Made by a program: the position numbers and the translations under genes. The notes below the pieces were generated by a model. That model made no database searches, was not told the DNA's origin, and worked only from the letters and a program-made list of their open reading frames with translations. From positions 1-64,000 of the forward strand of contig NW_020312059.1 in the NCBI RefSeq assembly GCF_002999335.1: a DNA stretch of 64,000 nt. The letters are read 5' to 3'. The DNA is from Cyclospora cayetanensis (Eukaryota; Apicomplexa; Conoidasida; Eucoccidiorida; Eimeriidae). Positions within the stretch are counted from its first letter, which is position 1, and each line of letters begins with the position of its first letter. Below are positions 44,201 through 60,962 of this stretch, in pieces.

Positions 44201-46493
44201 ATACAAATACAATTATATGCATGCACATACAGTACAATTACATGCATGCAAATACAAATACAATTATATGCATGCAAATACAAATACAATTATATGCATG
44301 CAAATACAGCACAATTATATGCAGGCAAATACAAATACAACTGTATGCATGCATATACAGTACAATTATATGCATGCACATACAGTACAATTATATGCAG
44401 GCAAATACAAATACAACTGTATGCATGCATATACAATACAATTACATGCATGCACATACAGTATAATTATATGCAGGCAAATACAAATACAACTGTATGC
44501 ATGCAGATACAATACAATTACATGCATGCATATACAATACAATTACATGCATGCATATACAATACAATTACATGCATGCATATACAATACAATTACATAC
44601 ATACACATACAAATACATACATATACAAATACATACAATTACATACATACACATACAAATGCATACATATACAAGCATACTTCACACAGAAAGACAGACA
44701 GACAGAGAAAAACCAGAGGGAGCCATCTGACAAAGAATAGAATGAGAAAAAGATCGGCGAACGGGGACAGACATACAAACATCTAGATTGTATAGACCCA
44801 TATGTATGTATAGGTGTACATGGGCAGGGGGAGCTCTGTAGCTAGTTTAATGCACAAAAGTCTCAAATATAGAAAGCCACACACACACAAAGGATAGAGA
44901 GCGGGAGACCGATAAGCATATGAATACATATATGTCGGGAGAGCTGCACACAAATCTCTAGCCATGGACATGCAGATACATGCAAAAAAGAGGCCTTCCA
45001 AGAGGCAGGCTTTAGACAGCAGCATTTGCGCGCACTTGCATGATGGGGGTGCCCCCTAAGCTTTCGATTAATCGAGGAGTTGGACAGTCGGTCTCATCGC
45101 CATGCCCCAGTCTGAAGAACAGTCCGCCTCCCCAAGTGTACACGCAGCCGCGTCTGTCGAGAGCTGCGCTGTGACTTTCTCCCGCAGCAACGAATACAAC
45201 TTGGAATTGCAGAAGAGATTCAATCAGCGTAGGCAGAAGGGCTCCACGGTTATGGCCCAAGCCTAGGCGGCCGCTCGCTGTGCGACGCATCATGCAGATC
45301 GCAAGACAGCACGCAGGAGAATGCCATGCCGAGCGGGAAGCAAGCAAATAAAAGCAATAAAACCGAAGCATCCACACCATATGTACATAGACATTACGTG
45401 TGCATGTACGTATCCGTAGCACATATATACATATGTGTATCTTTATATGTGCACTCTACATGTGCATGTACGTATCCACGCCATATACATATACATATGT
45501 GTATATATGGTGTGGATACGCACATGCACATGTAGTGTCTGTAAATAAATATATACATATACATTCTATGGGTGACTCTCTCTCGAGGGTTGTCTGATGA
45601 GGGCCCCTCTCTCGACGACGCTTGTAAGACACAAAAGGGTCCGAGGATACCGCGATGGAGTGTATGCTTGCAGAATTCGCAGCGTACGGGAGGAGGAGGG
45701 GCCTCTTACCTCCAGCTCCCCATGCCCAACAGGATCCATCCTGAAGGCAGCAGAGACTGTGTTTTGCCCCTGCCGCTGCATGCGTAACGAAGGCACCCTT
45801 TTTGGCGAGGTTCACCTCTACGGGTGTAAATCTACAGCTCGTATCTCCTACTCCTAATGCCCCATAACAGCCCTGACCCCATGCGTAGAGGACGCCTGCG
45901 TCGGAAATCGCAAGGCTGTGTGCCGAACCACAAGAAATGCGAGCAATACGGGCTCTCCCTGGGAAGCGAATGCGAAAGGGATTCGGAGCAAACCAGCTCT
46001 CGTTTTCTTCGTCTTCGAACTCCACTGTTGGCGCTGCTCCTGCTGCTGCTGCAGAAGTTGAAGATGCAGTGACACGCTTCGGATACCCAAGGCGGCCTTC
46101 CGTCCCAAGACCAACACTAAACACCTTCCCCCCCCCCTCCGTTGGTCGTTTTACGAGGATCAGCGAGTGCGCCGCCCCCGCCGAGACAGCGAAGATGGGC
46201 TGCTTCACGAAGAAAGACACGATACCAGGGTGTACTCGCTCCCTCACGTCGATGCCAAGGCCTAACACATTGTCTCGGTTCCTTCCCCACGCGAAGAGCT
46301 GCGGCTGCTGGCCACGCAAGCCGACGCACAGCGAGTGATCGAGCCCTAAGGCAACGCGCTGAACCGATAGAGGCGAAAACGAAAGCACGCGCACCCGTTC
46401 CAGCTCGGCCTCTTCAACGGCTGAATTCGGCACAAACACAGCAGGGGGCCCCCCCCCCGCACCGCCTCCTGGACCAAACGGGGAACCGTTCAT
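31166..46493 (-). CDS. RCC1-repeat / IQGAP-type RasGAP-related fusion protein
   Basis: 22 exons (5' to 3'): 46493-45710, 45277-45036, 44120-43088, 42690-42554, 42030-41818, 41212-41064, 40463-40241, 39786-39532, 38983-38906, 38839-38790, 37898-37748, 37609-37495, 37217-37121, 36574-36498, 36220-35912, 35229-35027, 34858-34783, 34276-34206, 32864-32532, 32356-32222, 32010-31897, 31465-31166; 1714 aa, every junction in phase. Residues 1-927: 14 RCC1 repeats, for example ISCGSAHSLAISDAGVLYAW and IAAGSMQSLCLTDEGEVWVW. Residues ~1055-1420 follow the IQGAP RasGAP order: LQQQPAYLTRLFF, GGLFCCLMRAVAKQEV, NLVELVRMYALR, IRRDFHKGFANLKQFLIAGV, KLFLNGIMHPILAKSEEF, KYESYLNLSAHDPIAKI. A RasGAP_C-like helical block and a compact C-terminus follow. 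Probably a cytoskeletal or small-GTPase scaffold. Exons 9 and 10 are the weakest calls; an exon 5' of the proposed ATG is possible. Confidence 0.8.
32865..34205. other. long intron of the RCC1-RasGAP gene, no gene seen
   Basis: Between the exons ending 34206 and starting 32864 (minus sense). Contains a TATATGTGTATA run at about 33478-33600 and a CAGCAACAG run at about 34160-34192. A partial TGTATGTAC palindrome copy (32884-32897) lies ~20 nt before the acceptor. A plus-strand frame at 33859-34194 has a polyQ end but no recognised domain. Confidence 0.5.
34300..34640. repeat. TATATACATA microsatellite in an intron
   Basis: Imperfect TATA/CATA/GTAT units fill the intron 34277-34782 of the RCC1-RasGAP gene. 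Confidence 0.85.
35321..35889. repeat. GAGAGA/CAGAGA purine tract in an intron
   Basis: Two blocks (about 35321-35385 and 35547-35889) of AGAGAC, AGAGAGAAACAC and GGGAGACAG units. In the sense of the RCC1-RasGAP gene these are C/T-rich and occupy most of the intron 35230-35911 ahead of the exon starting at 35229. Confidence 0.9.
36676..37095. repeat. AGCAAG/AGCAGT hexanucleotide repeat in an intron
   Basis: Dense AGCAAGAGCAGT-type units fill the intron 36575-37120 of the RCC1-RasGAP gene. Long stop-free frames on both strands (Ala/Arg/Lys, or Leu/Cys/Ser) are repeat artefacts. Confidence 0.9.
37575..37636 (-). other. 18-bp hairpin enclosing a 3' splice site
   Basis: On the gene-sense (minus) strand CCCCCGATGCGTCTGTCT (37636-37619) lies just before the TTTCAG acceptor and can pair with AGACAGACGCATTGGGGG (37592-37575) inside the next exon. 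There is one G-T (G-U in RNA) position; the 26-nt loop contains the splice site. The exon arm encodes conserved GAP-domain sequence (DRRIGG). Confidence 0.7.
37901..38605. repeat. CATACATATGCATATG microsatellite in an intron
   Basis: Some 700 bp of CATACATA, ATGCATAT and TACACATA units between the exons at 38839-38790 and 37898-37748. Frames through it (His/Ile/Tyr/Thr or Met/Tyr/Cys/Val runs) are not coding. Confidence 0.92.
39896..41040. repeat. two TACATACACATA / TATATGTATG microsatellites in introns
   Basis: A block at about 39896-40086 lies in the intron 39787-40240, and a block at about 40600-41035 lies in the intron 40464-41063 of the RCC1-RasGAP gene. Confidence 0.85.
41626..41659. 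repeat. 13-bp perfect inverted repeat, 8-nt loop
   Basis: Arms AAATAATATCAAG (41626-41638) and its reverse complement (41647-41659) lie in the intron 41213-41817 of the RCC1-RasGAP gene. An AT-rich stem with a short GC loop resembles a small foldback element or RNA hairpin. Confidence 0.8.
42419..42525. repeat. 15-bp CAGCAGATGCAGCAC tandem repeat in an intron
   Basis: Four to six near-perfect copies, with flanking CAGCAGACG variants, lie in the intron 42031-42553 of the RCC1-RasGAP gene. Stop-free on both strands, but flanked by phase-matched splice sites. Confidence 0.85.
44140..44690. repeat. CATGCATGCAAATACA / TACAATTA repeats in an intron
   Basis: Multiple units built from ATGCATGCA, AATACAAATACAA and TTATATGCA fill much of the intron 44121-45035 of the RCC1-RasGAP gene. 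The TGCATGC word, known in apicomplexan promoters, is amplified here by the repeat. Confidence 0.85.
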
Positions 46494-48496
46494 CAATGCG
46501 CCGCCTTGTTGCCTGCGCGCGAAGAAGCTCCTGCAGAGGCTGCCGAAGGAAGCACAGGGCTGCAGCTGCTGGGGAGGGTGCAAGTGCGGAAGTCTTGCTC
46601 ATTGCCCCCCTTCCCCAGCAGCACGCCCTTCCGTGCATGCGTTGCTCGCCAGCGCGTCGAACGCGCCTGTGAAGAGGCGGTTCTCCGGAGAAGCATGCAG
46701 CAACGACGCTGGCTGCGGCAGCGGCACCGACTGCAGGGGCACAAACCGTCAGGACGGGGAGGCGGGAAGAAACAGTCTACCCTGCACGGCTCCTTGACAG
46801 AGAGCGCGTACCAACAGCAGCAGCGGCAGCTGCTCCTTCTGCGTAAACATAGCCAGACGGTCGAGGCCTAGAGGGTCCAGCTTCTCCCACGGCTAATGCT
46901 TCCGTGACAGTCCGAGACGCAACAAGCGGCTCAGACACCGCAGGCAGCGAGCCGCTGGTTCCCAGCCAATTTCTAGCGCGAAAGACTATCGCAGAGACAA
47001 GGAAATGAAACGCTACAGTGCCAGCTGCCGTGTGGTCACAGCGCTTACGGCTCCAAGGAGGAGGTGGCCCTACAGGCGCCTCTAGACGCTTCCGAAAGAC
47101 GCTCTACTGCAGCTTGCCGTGTCTTTGGCGGGAGATCGAGCTCGCAATTACACTGTCCACCACTGGAAAACGCATTCGAAAGGGAGAAACAGACCGCAGC
47201 TGCACGTTTGGACATGCCAATTTCAGTTGCGTTTCATGGCACCCGGTGAGCAGCAGTGTGTGGTGTATGGACAGATGAAGCCGTCGGAAAGCGCACTCGC
47301 GGGTGCCGAGAAGCCCATCATCCGTCCGCCAAACGTGTCATTTCATGAGCAATTTAATGCATGCATGCACCGGGAGCAGGTATTTGAATTCGTAGAATCT
47401 TAGGCTCCAGGACCACCGGTCGGTCAGCTGCATCTGCTCGTGCTTCTGGAGTCGCTGTTTCTGCGCAAGATGTGTCGCTAATTACTGCGTAGGAATGCGA
47501 ATTCAGCTACCATTTTCTCTCAAACATGCCTTAACACGCACCAGGCGTCTGCCCCTGCCACTGCTGCTGCTGCCGATCGCCATGCCGTTTTCTACGGCAA
47601 TCCAAACACGTCAGCAGCTGCTGCTGCGCAATTGCAGCGCATGCAGCAGCTGCTGCTGCGACCACGCCATTTCTGCCTTTGGCGAGCAAGGAGGATTTGC
47701 TATGTTTCCGTTTTAGCCATTTCTGCTGCAGGAGTTCCTTGGTGTTCGTACACCGCAGCCTTCCTGCAGCCAGTGGCTGCAGCAAGCTGTGCCGCCGCCG
47801 CTCTGCTGGGCTGCTGCCTGCAGTTACAGTGTAGAGGCGTTTCTTGGGCCATTTTCAAGCGTCCGTATGACAATAGTTTATGAGGAATTGTCGCTCTGCG
47901 CCTCGTCTTTGGAGTGGTAAGACAAAACTGGTTCCCACCAGGGGCGGCTGCAGCATTGCACAGCAGCCTCAGCAGCAGTCCATTGGCTTGCAGAGCGACT
48001 CGGCTCGGCTCGCAGAGTAGACGCGGAGGGGCCCCCCTCGATCCTGATGACGCCGCAGCCTTCCAAACGTTGATACCCAGGAGGAAGCGTAGTACAGATC
48101 GGCGAGCGCTTGTTCTTCTTGCACTCAAGAGGCTGGGAGCCTAAGGGAGGAGGCCAAGGCCTTTGCGGCGGGAGGGGCAAAGCGGCAGAAACAGCAGCAG
48201 CAGAAACAGCAGAAACAGCAGAAGCAGCAGCAGCAGAAACAACAGCAGCACGACTGGCGTCTTTTTTGCACCGTCAGCTGCCGGCTTTCTTCTGGCTGCA
48301 AGAAGAGCTTCCGCGAGGTCTCTGCAAAGAGAGAGAGAGAGCGAAACAGAGAGAAAGAGACTGATAGCGAGCCGCTGGGCAGGCCGTGTTGGAGAGGCAG
48401 CAGAGGGCGTAGCAAGACAGCGGAAGGAGGCATACGAATCGCGCAGCAGAAAATTCTTGGCGCCTTTAGAACGAGATATACATATATACAGTGAAG
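46494..48496. promoter_or_regulatory. head-to-head intergenic region between RCC1-RasGAP and Arp1
   Basis: Two start codons face apart across 2 kb, so both promoters and 5' leaders should lie here. Contents include GCTGCTGCT clusters and an ACAGCAGAAGCAGCAGC-type repeat at about 48186-48250. Short frames at 47018-47403 and 47632-47883 (+) have no domain I recognise. A non-coding first exon for either gene cannot be excluded. Confidence 0.5.
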
Positions 48497-53263
<4,767 letters not shown>

Positions 53264-53937
53264 TAATAGCCCCTTGGTGAAGTTTTTCATGTCTGTCCGA
53301 GGCAATAAAATCCCAAGGCGGCAGCACCAGCATGTACTTCTTCGCCTGTTGCTGCTAGTCCTCTTCTACATACGCGTGCTCGCGCTTCTTCACGCTAAAA
53401 CTTGCTGCTACTACCTTTGCCACACCACTCCTCGTGCTCGAAGACCTCACACGGACCGCATCACGCGTCTATAAGTGTACTATGCTGCGGCAGCAAGAGA
53501 AGTAGCAGCAGCAAAAGCACTAGGAAAAGTAGCAGCATGAGAAGAAGAAGCAACAGCAGGAGAAGAAGAAGCAACAGCAGGAGAAGAAGAAGCAACAGGA
53601 GAAGAAGTAGCAACAGCAGGAGAAGCAGCTTTAGTTAGAAGAGCTGTTACGGGTTGTCGGGTGTTTATTGCCTCATTTCTTTGAGGATTGCGCTTCGGAG
53701 CACCTACACAAGCATGCTACGACATCATGCCTTTCCCTAGGGGAAATCGCGTAAAAGCAGGATATTTCAAGTCCTAGCGGTTTCCCGAAAGGGCCTCTCT
53801 TCTCCCTTCTTCCTTTCAGGGGAAGGAGGGGGGCAAGGGGCCCCTCTTACCGTTCTTTGGCGCGTGCTCTGCACCCTTTTGTTTCTGAGAAATGTAACTA
53901 AACATGATTTGTCTGGCCCTCTCGCGGTTGTTCCCTA
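53264..53937. other. convergent 3' region with AGAAGAAGCAACAGC repeat
   Basis: Between the Arp1 stop and the MSH6 stop. Holds a repeat of AGAAGAAGAAGCAACAGC-type units at about 53500-53635. No gene recognised. Both 3' UTRs and poly-A signals should be here. Confidence 0.6.
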
Positions 53938-56900
53938 CTACCCCTGAGCTGTCGCTGCAGCAGCTGCAGTGGCAACTGCAGCAGCATCTGCAGCTTCCTG
54001 CTCCTGAGCATCGGACAGCACCTCCGCTCTGAAGAGCCCATGAATAATTTTTAGATCCTGAGGGTTTGTGTCAAGGGCCCTCAGGATGCCAGCAGCAACT
54101 GAGCGAATGCGTGCATCCCGCTGCTGCTGGGCAGCCTGCTGCTGCAGCATGCGAGACTGAGAGGCGGCGCAACTGCACAAACAGACCGACACACAATATG
54201 GCCTGCAGAGGCACGCCCTTAGAACTGGAGACTGCCTCCCGCCCTCCCTTCCTCGCCAGCAGCCTCCACATGCCCGTCCGTGTTTCAAAGAAAATAATAA
54301 CCCCTGCCCCTCGAGAGGGAGGCGCGTCATACCGAAAAGGCCCCTTACGCGATATCATGAGGCTTACCTGAGCACGCTTTCAGGCACACCCGCTATCCTG
54401 GCGACAAGGATACCGTGGGAATGCGGGCATATCCCCTCTCGAACCTTATACTGAAAGGACACCGTTTCTCCCTCCACTGAAGCCCCCAGGTGTACATTCA
54501 ATACACCAGGATGCTGCCTCAACTCGTAGCATAACATGTGGTAATGCGTCGCAAACAGAGTCCTGCACTGTATTCAAGATGGACGAAAAAAAGGGGCCAA
54601 CACACACACACACACACAAACCCATGCATGTTGAATTCATCAATAACACGCAAATCTACATAGTATACGTATATATATGCATACATATTATTTATTTACA
54701 TAATAATATATGTATTTTTTGTTTATATGTGTATTTTTATTCATTGGAAGCACGTCCAAATGGCCTTTTGGGGCGTGAACAGACATGATAGACCGCATAA
54801 GCTACACTATGTGAACTTGCGTGGAAGCATGTGCTGCGGCAGAAAGGCTAAGGTTTCACAGACCCCTTCAGGAGGAGTTGCAACTTGCAGCGCGGCTGGA
54901 GGGAAGCCGCTCTGCCGCACACTGAGAAAGAGGCGTAGGGGAAGGGGAAGGTGGGGGGGAGGGGGAAAGGGGGAGAAGAGAGACGATTTCTGGAATGAAA
55001 CAAGGAAGGGTGTGGCGAGTGGCGCACTTGGAGGGCATCTGTCATCCACTCAGCGGTGGATAAGGCTATGGCGAGACCGTCACTTGTAGATGTCCCTCTA
55101 CCCAGCTCGTCTATCAGTGCCAGCGAATAGCGAGTTCCCTAATAATACACACATGAACATGTATATACAGGTGTATTTGTATATAGCACCAAAACCCCCA
55201 GACACGCTGACAGACCAACATCCAGGCAGTCAAAGCCATAACCAGACACACTAAGAAAGTGCGTGAAAATTCCCCAGTGTAAGCGGTTCGAAAAAGCAAA
55301 CAAGCAGCCAGCGCTGAGCGGAAGGGATGGTGTCTTTGCCAAGGAAGCATCGAACAGATACAGACACACATAGACAGATACAGACACACATAGACAGATA
55401 GAGACAGACAGATACAGATACACATAGACAGATACATATACACAGACAGACAGATACACATAGACAGAGAGAAAAAAAACAGACACACATACAAACAGAG
55501 AAGCAAGAAAGCACGCACGTAGCACACATCAGAATGACCAGCAAGCAAAGCGCACATGCTTTGTCAATTCCGCAACGTCGGAAAGCTCGACAAGGAAGGT
55601 GCTGCTGCCCTGTAGAATGAAGTCTTCCGCTCCAAGTCGTGCAAAGATGCGGTCAACAGGTGTCAAGACGCACTCCGACGCTGCACAAAGAAGGCACACA
55701 CAATGCATCACCTCCTAGACTACACACGTGCTAGACAAGCCCCTCCGCAGCCTCTATACCGCGCCAAAGGCATCGCGGCGTCTTCATCCGAGATAAGACG
55801 AACCTGTAACATAGGAGCCAAGCTGCGCTAAAATGACGCACAGGGCAGTCTGCCGCAACAAAGTGCTCTTTCCGCCCATATTTGGACCCGTAATCAACAG
55901 CGTCCGCGCACTCTTGCTGCTGCCGCCGCTGCTGCTATTGAGAATCACGTCGTTTGGAACAAAACATTCGGTAAGCTTCTCGGCCATCGGGTGTCTTTAC
56001 ACACACACAGGCACGCATGTACTCATATGTATATATGTGTGTGTATGAATATGTGCATGTGTGTGTGTATGAATATGTATATATATGTGTGTGAATATGT
56101 ATATAGATACATACATGTATGAATATGCATATATGTATCAAGCGTTTCTCGCCAAGTATAATTTAAGCTCGTCATAATCCTCCCACCACGAACCTCGAAT
56201 TTCGAAGAATCAGCACAGGCTCCTCATGCTCTGACGGCGGCACTAGCCGCGGACGCGTCATCTCCGGCCCTGCAGCATACATAAATGCATAAATATATAT
56301 AAATATAATAAACAATGCATGACGAAAAGCCTAAACCTTGACACTCATGAAGATGAGGGGGGAAGGAGGGGGGAGAGGCTGGTGCAGCTTTAGACCAGAC
56401 ACCCCTTCCCCTACCGGCGTCCACAGCAAATTGCAGAGCACCGCAGATGTAGCAACTTGCAGCAATCGATGCAGCACTTGATGCATCCCCGCCATCACAA
56501 CAACCATCACAACCACCACCATCACCACAACAACCACCACCACCACCACAACCACCATCGGCTCACCAGCATGCGTGCGGGCGAATGTTGCGAGACTCTG
56601 CAGGACGTCGAGCTCGTTGACGCACTGAATAGACACTGCAAAAGTGTCTGGGAAGGCCCTTGAGAACTCCCCCGTTAAAAATGAACGGAAAGGGTAGAAA
56701 GAGTCCTTCAAAGCCAGCTCTAGTTCTGCACACAAACGCGCAATCCTTTGGCAGAGCGAGCGCCTCTGCAGAAACAGAAAGTGCGAGGGGGGAAGGGCAA
56801 TTTTAAGCAGCGATAAGCGAGTCTGTCGTTTTCGAGACGCTATAATTCATACAAGATCTGCGCTTACCGTCTAGCTCTTCAGCAAGTTCGCAAATATCGG

Positions 56901-59900
56901 GTGTACGAAATCTGCACAGCATCCCCTCGAACGTGACATCACCATGAATATAATTTAAGCGCGTGCCACAATCAAGATCCCTAGCAAAAAGGCAAACAAG
57001 GCCTCATAAAGAAAACTCAAGGGAGCCTCTAGAGTTGTTGTGCATGCGTATACCGGATGAAACCTTTTCTTGTAGAAGTAATGTCTGCATCGAGGCGACG
57101 AAGCGTCTCTTTAGAGATATTTTCTGGACATTCAACTTCATATCTGACCAAGGCGCGCTCACATTTCCGCATATATAGATATGCATATATATATCTATAT
57201 CTAGATACGCAAACTTACATATACACATACTCTCTCCAGAAAAGGCCCTCTAGGCTGCTCGACGGCTCCGACACACCTGAATTTCGTGTGCGTGTATTTC
57301 ATAGCGCTCATTAGGCCTGTTGTTTTCTGCAGCTCTTTCAGAATGTCTTCTAGCTTAGCCTTGCAATCCCCAATCTTCGCCGAGGCCGCATCATATTCCG
57401 CAACTAAGCCCTGTAGACGCATATTGCACACACTTTAAATATCGCAAACACCCTATAACACACACACCCCCTATAACACGCACATATCACACGCATCAAA
57501 GGTCCCATACGTATATCATACATCACGTATCACACATATGGCATACATCATAAAATATCACAGATGTACCGCATCATATACCTGACACTATATATCATAC
57601 ATCATATAAAACACACACATATCATACACACATCGAAACCACACACCATATACGTCATACACACATCGAAACCACACACCATATACGTCATAGACACATC
57701 ATATATCACACACGTCCTTGATAATGTTCTTAATGAGGCGCGGAGAGAAAGACGATGCATACAGATTAAGAGAAGAAAGAAAAACTACGAGGTTAAAGTC
57801 TTTGAGAAAGACGCAAAGGACTGCAGCAACACTGCGGGCAGAGCACGACATATCGAGAAGTTCATTTGACAGTAGCAAAGCGCCATTACCAGCAACTGGA
57901 GAATCGGTACAACTCTATGGAAGCGGAAACTAAAGAAAGAGAAAGGGGAGGGAAATATTCCGAGAGAGAAGGGCAATTTCTGACACATGCAAGAAAGGGG
58001 CTTCACGTCATGGCGTCCATGCATGCAGCGTTTCCAACGCAAGACAACGAACCTTTCGAGGGGCGATAACGCCGTCCTCACTGACAACGACAAGATTTCT
58101 CAGCCTGTCGCACTCCTCCTTGAGTCGCGGAAAGGTGCCTCCCATGTCTTTGGGAGCACAGAGCTGCCAAAGTCGTTGCGGCCAGACATCATCCTTCGCA
58201 GCAGCGGCAGCAGCAGCAGCTGCAGCTGCTGCCTCGTTCTCCCGCTTGAGCGCCTCTACGAGGGTAGCTGTGAGGCTCTCCATGGCTTTGAAAGAATCCA
58301 GAAGTGCCAGAAACGCCTTCAGCTGCTTCTGATGAACGTCGTCGAAGTAGACAGCCTGTCGCCGCTGCTGCTGGCTTTGTGCGAGGCACCTTGCCGAGAG
58401 TCTCTCGACGTCGGGGAGAGCACTGCCTGCCTTGCGCAGCCGTTCGAGTTGCTGCTCCCGCTGGAGGAGCCATGTTACAGCGTCCAGTCTGCAGTTCAGA
58501 GTGTCTATACACCGCAGTGGGGCCACTACCCAGCGCCTGAGGAGGCGCTTGCCTCCAGCCGTCACCGTGTTGTCGAGACAGCTCAACAATGAGCGAGCAG
58601 GATCTCCCTCCTGACTGGCGAGAACTTCCAACTGGGTGAGCGCCTTGGCGTCTAGACACAGCAGCTTGGAGGAGTCGGCGGAGAGCGGCGCGAACTGCAG
58701 GACTGGCAGAACCTTCGTGTGCAGCAGCAGCTGCTTTAGATACACGCACACTGCGCCGACTGCGCGCAGCAGGCAGGGATTTCGCTCGCAAGCGTCCAGG
58801 CAGAAAGCAATGCCAGCATCGTCTTCGGTGGGCATAGCCGCAAAGGGCGCAGTTTCGCCTCCGTTTTCGCTGCTGCTATTATTGTTGTTGTTGTCACTGC
58901 AGCAGCGGCTGCTGCTGCTGACGCTGCGACGCCTGCGCACATGCGCATCGAGGAGCTGCATGGCTTCCAAGGTGTGTGGGAAGTCTGCGAGCGGCGAAAG
59001 CTGCGGGAGGCACGGGAGTCGCTTGAGGAGCGCCACTACAGCTGGGGGAGTTCGCGCTGCACTGTACACCACTTCGACAGGCTGCGAGCGGCTTAAGAGG
59101 CCTCTTAGAGCGTTCCAGCAAGGGCTGTCTCTCGCTGTCTCCAGATACACCTTGTTGGTCGTGACGTCGATCAGCGCAGCGCCGAAGGCATGCGGGTGCG
59201 TTCTGTCCTCCTCTGCCTCCCCTTTCTCCTTTTTTTCCGCTTCTTCTCGCCGCACGCCGCAGCCAGCAGCTGCGTCTTCCTGCGGGAGGTCAGATGTCTC
59301 CGTAGACGCCGCAAGCACAAGCAGCAGCCTCGCCTCCGCCTCGAGCATCTCGGGGTGAGGAATAGATCCGGCCGTAAAAACTTCGCAAGCCTCCCTCTTG
59401 ACGGCCTTTTCTCTGGTTTGCTCCTGCACCCGTCTGCGCTCCAACTCCTTGGGAGTCTCCGTCTGCTCCACGACGACTACCTTGAAGCCTGCGTTGACAA
59501 GCGCCCTCACGTGGTGCTGCAAGGACTGCTCGGGGAAGCCGCAGTGAGGCTTTTCCGTGCTCCCCATCCACTTGAGATCGCAAACGCCATGACCTATGCA
59601 AGCATCCGCGTAGAACAACTCGTAAAAGCGACCCATCTTGAACAGCACGACTTTGTCGTGGTGCTGCTTCTTGATTTCCCAGTACTGCTGCATTCCAGGC
59701 GTGTAGTGCGGCGCGCGATGCTCGCGAGCCAGAGCGTGATTCGGCGGAGGCACCCACAACGTCTGTGGCGCGTACTCGACATCCTTGCATGCCAAACGGC
59801 CTTGCGCGTCTCTCAGAGACGCGGGGTGCAACCAAGGCGGGAAGGAAAAGGATCCGCTGTACAGCTCAAAGTCGTCGATGTAGCGCCGCAAATAAAGGCT

Positions 59901-60962
59901 GCTCGTGCGGGCAGCCACGTCGTAAAAAATGCCGCGCAGAGACACCCCCCCCAAAGTAGTACCCCCTTCTTCCCTTCCTCCTGCACTGTCTGTACGCCTC
60001 GCCCCTCCTCCTGATCCGGCAGAAGTGCTCGTGTTAGTGCTGCTGCTGCTGCTGCTGCTGCTGCATGCAGAAGAAGAACGGCTCAAACGGCGCATCCCCA
60101 ATGGGAGGCCTCGTAGATCTGCTGCCGATGAGGCTGAGATTGCAGCAGCAGCAGCAGCTGCTGCTGCTGCTGCTGCTGCAGGCGTGTTAAACTCAAGTGA
60201 CTCCAAATCGGGAGCCACAAGCTTCTTCTTCTCTTTTTTCTCCCCTTTTTTCTTCTCTTCTTCCATCTCTTCTTCGTCTTCCGTCTCTTCTTCGTCTTCC
60301 ATCTCTTCTTCGTCTTCCTCTTCTTCCTCCTCTTCTTCCTCCTCAGCTCCTCTATCCTCGCTCACTTTTGACGCCTCTCCATCCATGGGTTCAGGAGCCA
60401 GGAGGAGCGCCCCCCCACCCCCCTTAGAAAGTCGCTGAGCTGCTGCTTCTGCTGCTGTTTCTTCTTCTTCTTCTGAATCCAGCGCTACTTTCCGCAGCCT
60501 CTTTCTCTTCGTGAGGCTCTCCTCTTCGCAATCCAACCCTACAGTAGAGGACAGCCGCCTCTTCAGAGGCTGATCTGCTGCTTCGCGCGACACCCTCTCC
60601 GGCTGCTGCTGCTGATTCAACAACTTCATCTCGCTTGCTTGCATCTGCTGCTGTCGACTACCCCGCGTCTGCTGCCGCTCCTCACCCTCTTCATCCTCCC
60701 GCTGCTCCTTCGAGGAGGCTGTGGCAGCTAACAAGCTGTTGGGGGGAAGATCCTCCTTCTGACGATTTGGCGATACTGGAGCAGCTGTTGCAGGCTTCCC
60801 CACTTCTGCTGATCTCGCTGGTGAGCTTGATACCCCTGCTGTCGACTCCCCTGTCAAGAAGGAGCCCTCTGTCTTGGTGGACTGCCGCTGTGGAGGTGGA
60901 AGTGCGTCTTCCGTCTTCTTGAAAAATGAAAAAAGCGTAGCCTGACGCTGCAAGGCACCCAT
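53938..60962 (-). CDS. MSH6: DNA mismatch repair protein MSH6
   Basis: Eleven exons in phase (5' to 3'): 60962-58053, 57410-57277, 57143-57054, 56911-56868, 56725-56567, 56269-56194, 55994-55804, 55680-55556, 55138-55028, 54567-54368, 54172-53938; 1424 aa. MutS homologue that pairs with MSH2 to recognise base mismatches and small loops. A PCNA-binding box (QATLFSFF) lies at residues ~6-13, which fixes the start at 60962. An acidic Glu/Asp-rich low-complexity linker follows; no PWWP domain was seen. Mismatch-binding GRFYELFY (Phe-Tyr-Glu) is near residue 443. Walker [11 protein letters not shown] is near 1175, [20 protein letters not shown] near 1207, Walker [17 protein letters not shown] near 1250, then [16 protein letters not shown]. 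The tail is Ala-rich. Exon 4 was placed at a TGCAG acceptor; a longer exon using an upstream acceptor is also in frame. Confidence 0.93.
55345..55465. repeat. GATACAGACACACATAGACA repeat in an MSH6 intron
   Basis: Imperfect units of CAGATACA and CACATAGA lie in the MSH6 intron 55139-55555. Confidence 0.85.
56485..56560. repeat. CAACCACCAC trinucleotide-rich repeat in an MSH6 intron
   Basis: CAC/CAA units begin right after the exon end at 56567 in gene sense (GTGGTGGTG). They make the exon seem to extend as poly-Val, but the GTGAGC donor precedes them. Confidence 0.85.
57440..57720. repeat. CACATATCATACAT repeat in an MSH6 intron
   Basis: Irregular CACACATATCATAC and CACACCATATACGTC units lie in the first MSH6 intron (57411-58052), including a near-exact direct repeat at about 57635-57690. 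Confidence 0.8.

Noticed and set aside
43959..44786. 275-codon plus frame
   Set aside because: Antisense to an RCC1 exon at one end and a CATGCATA repeat at the other.
59190..60014. 274-codon plus frame
   Set aside because: Antisense shadow of MSH6 exon 1, whose minus-strand frame has clear MutS motifs.
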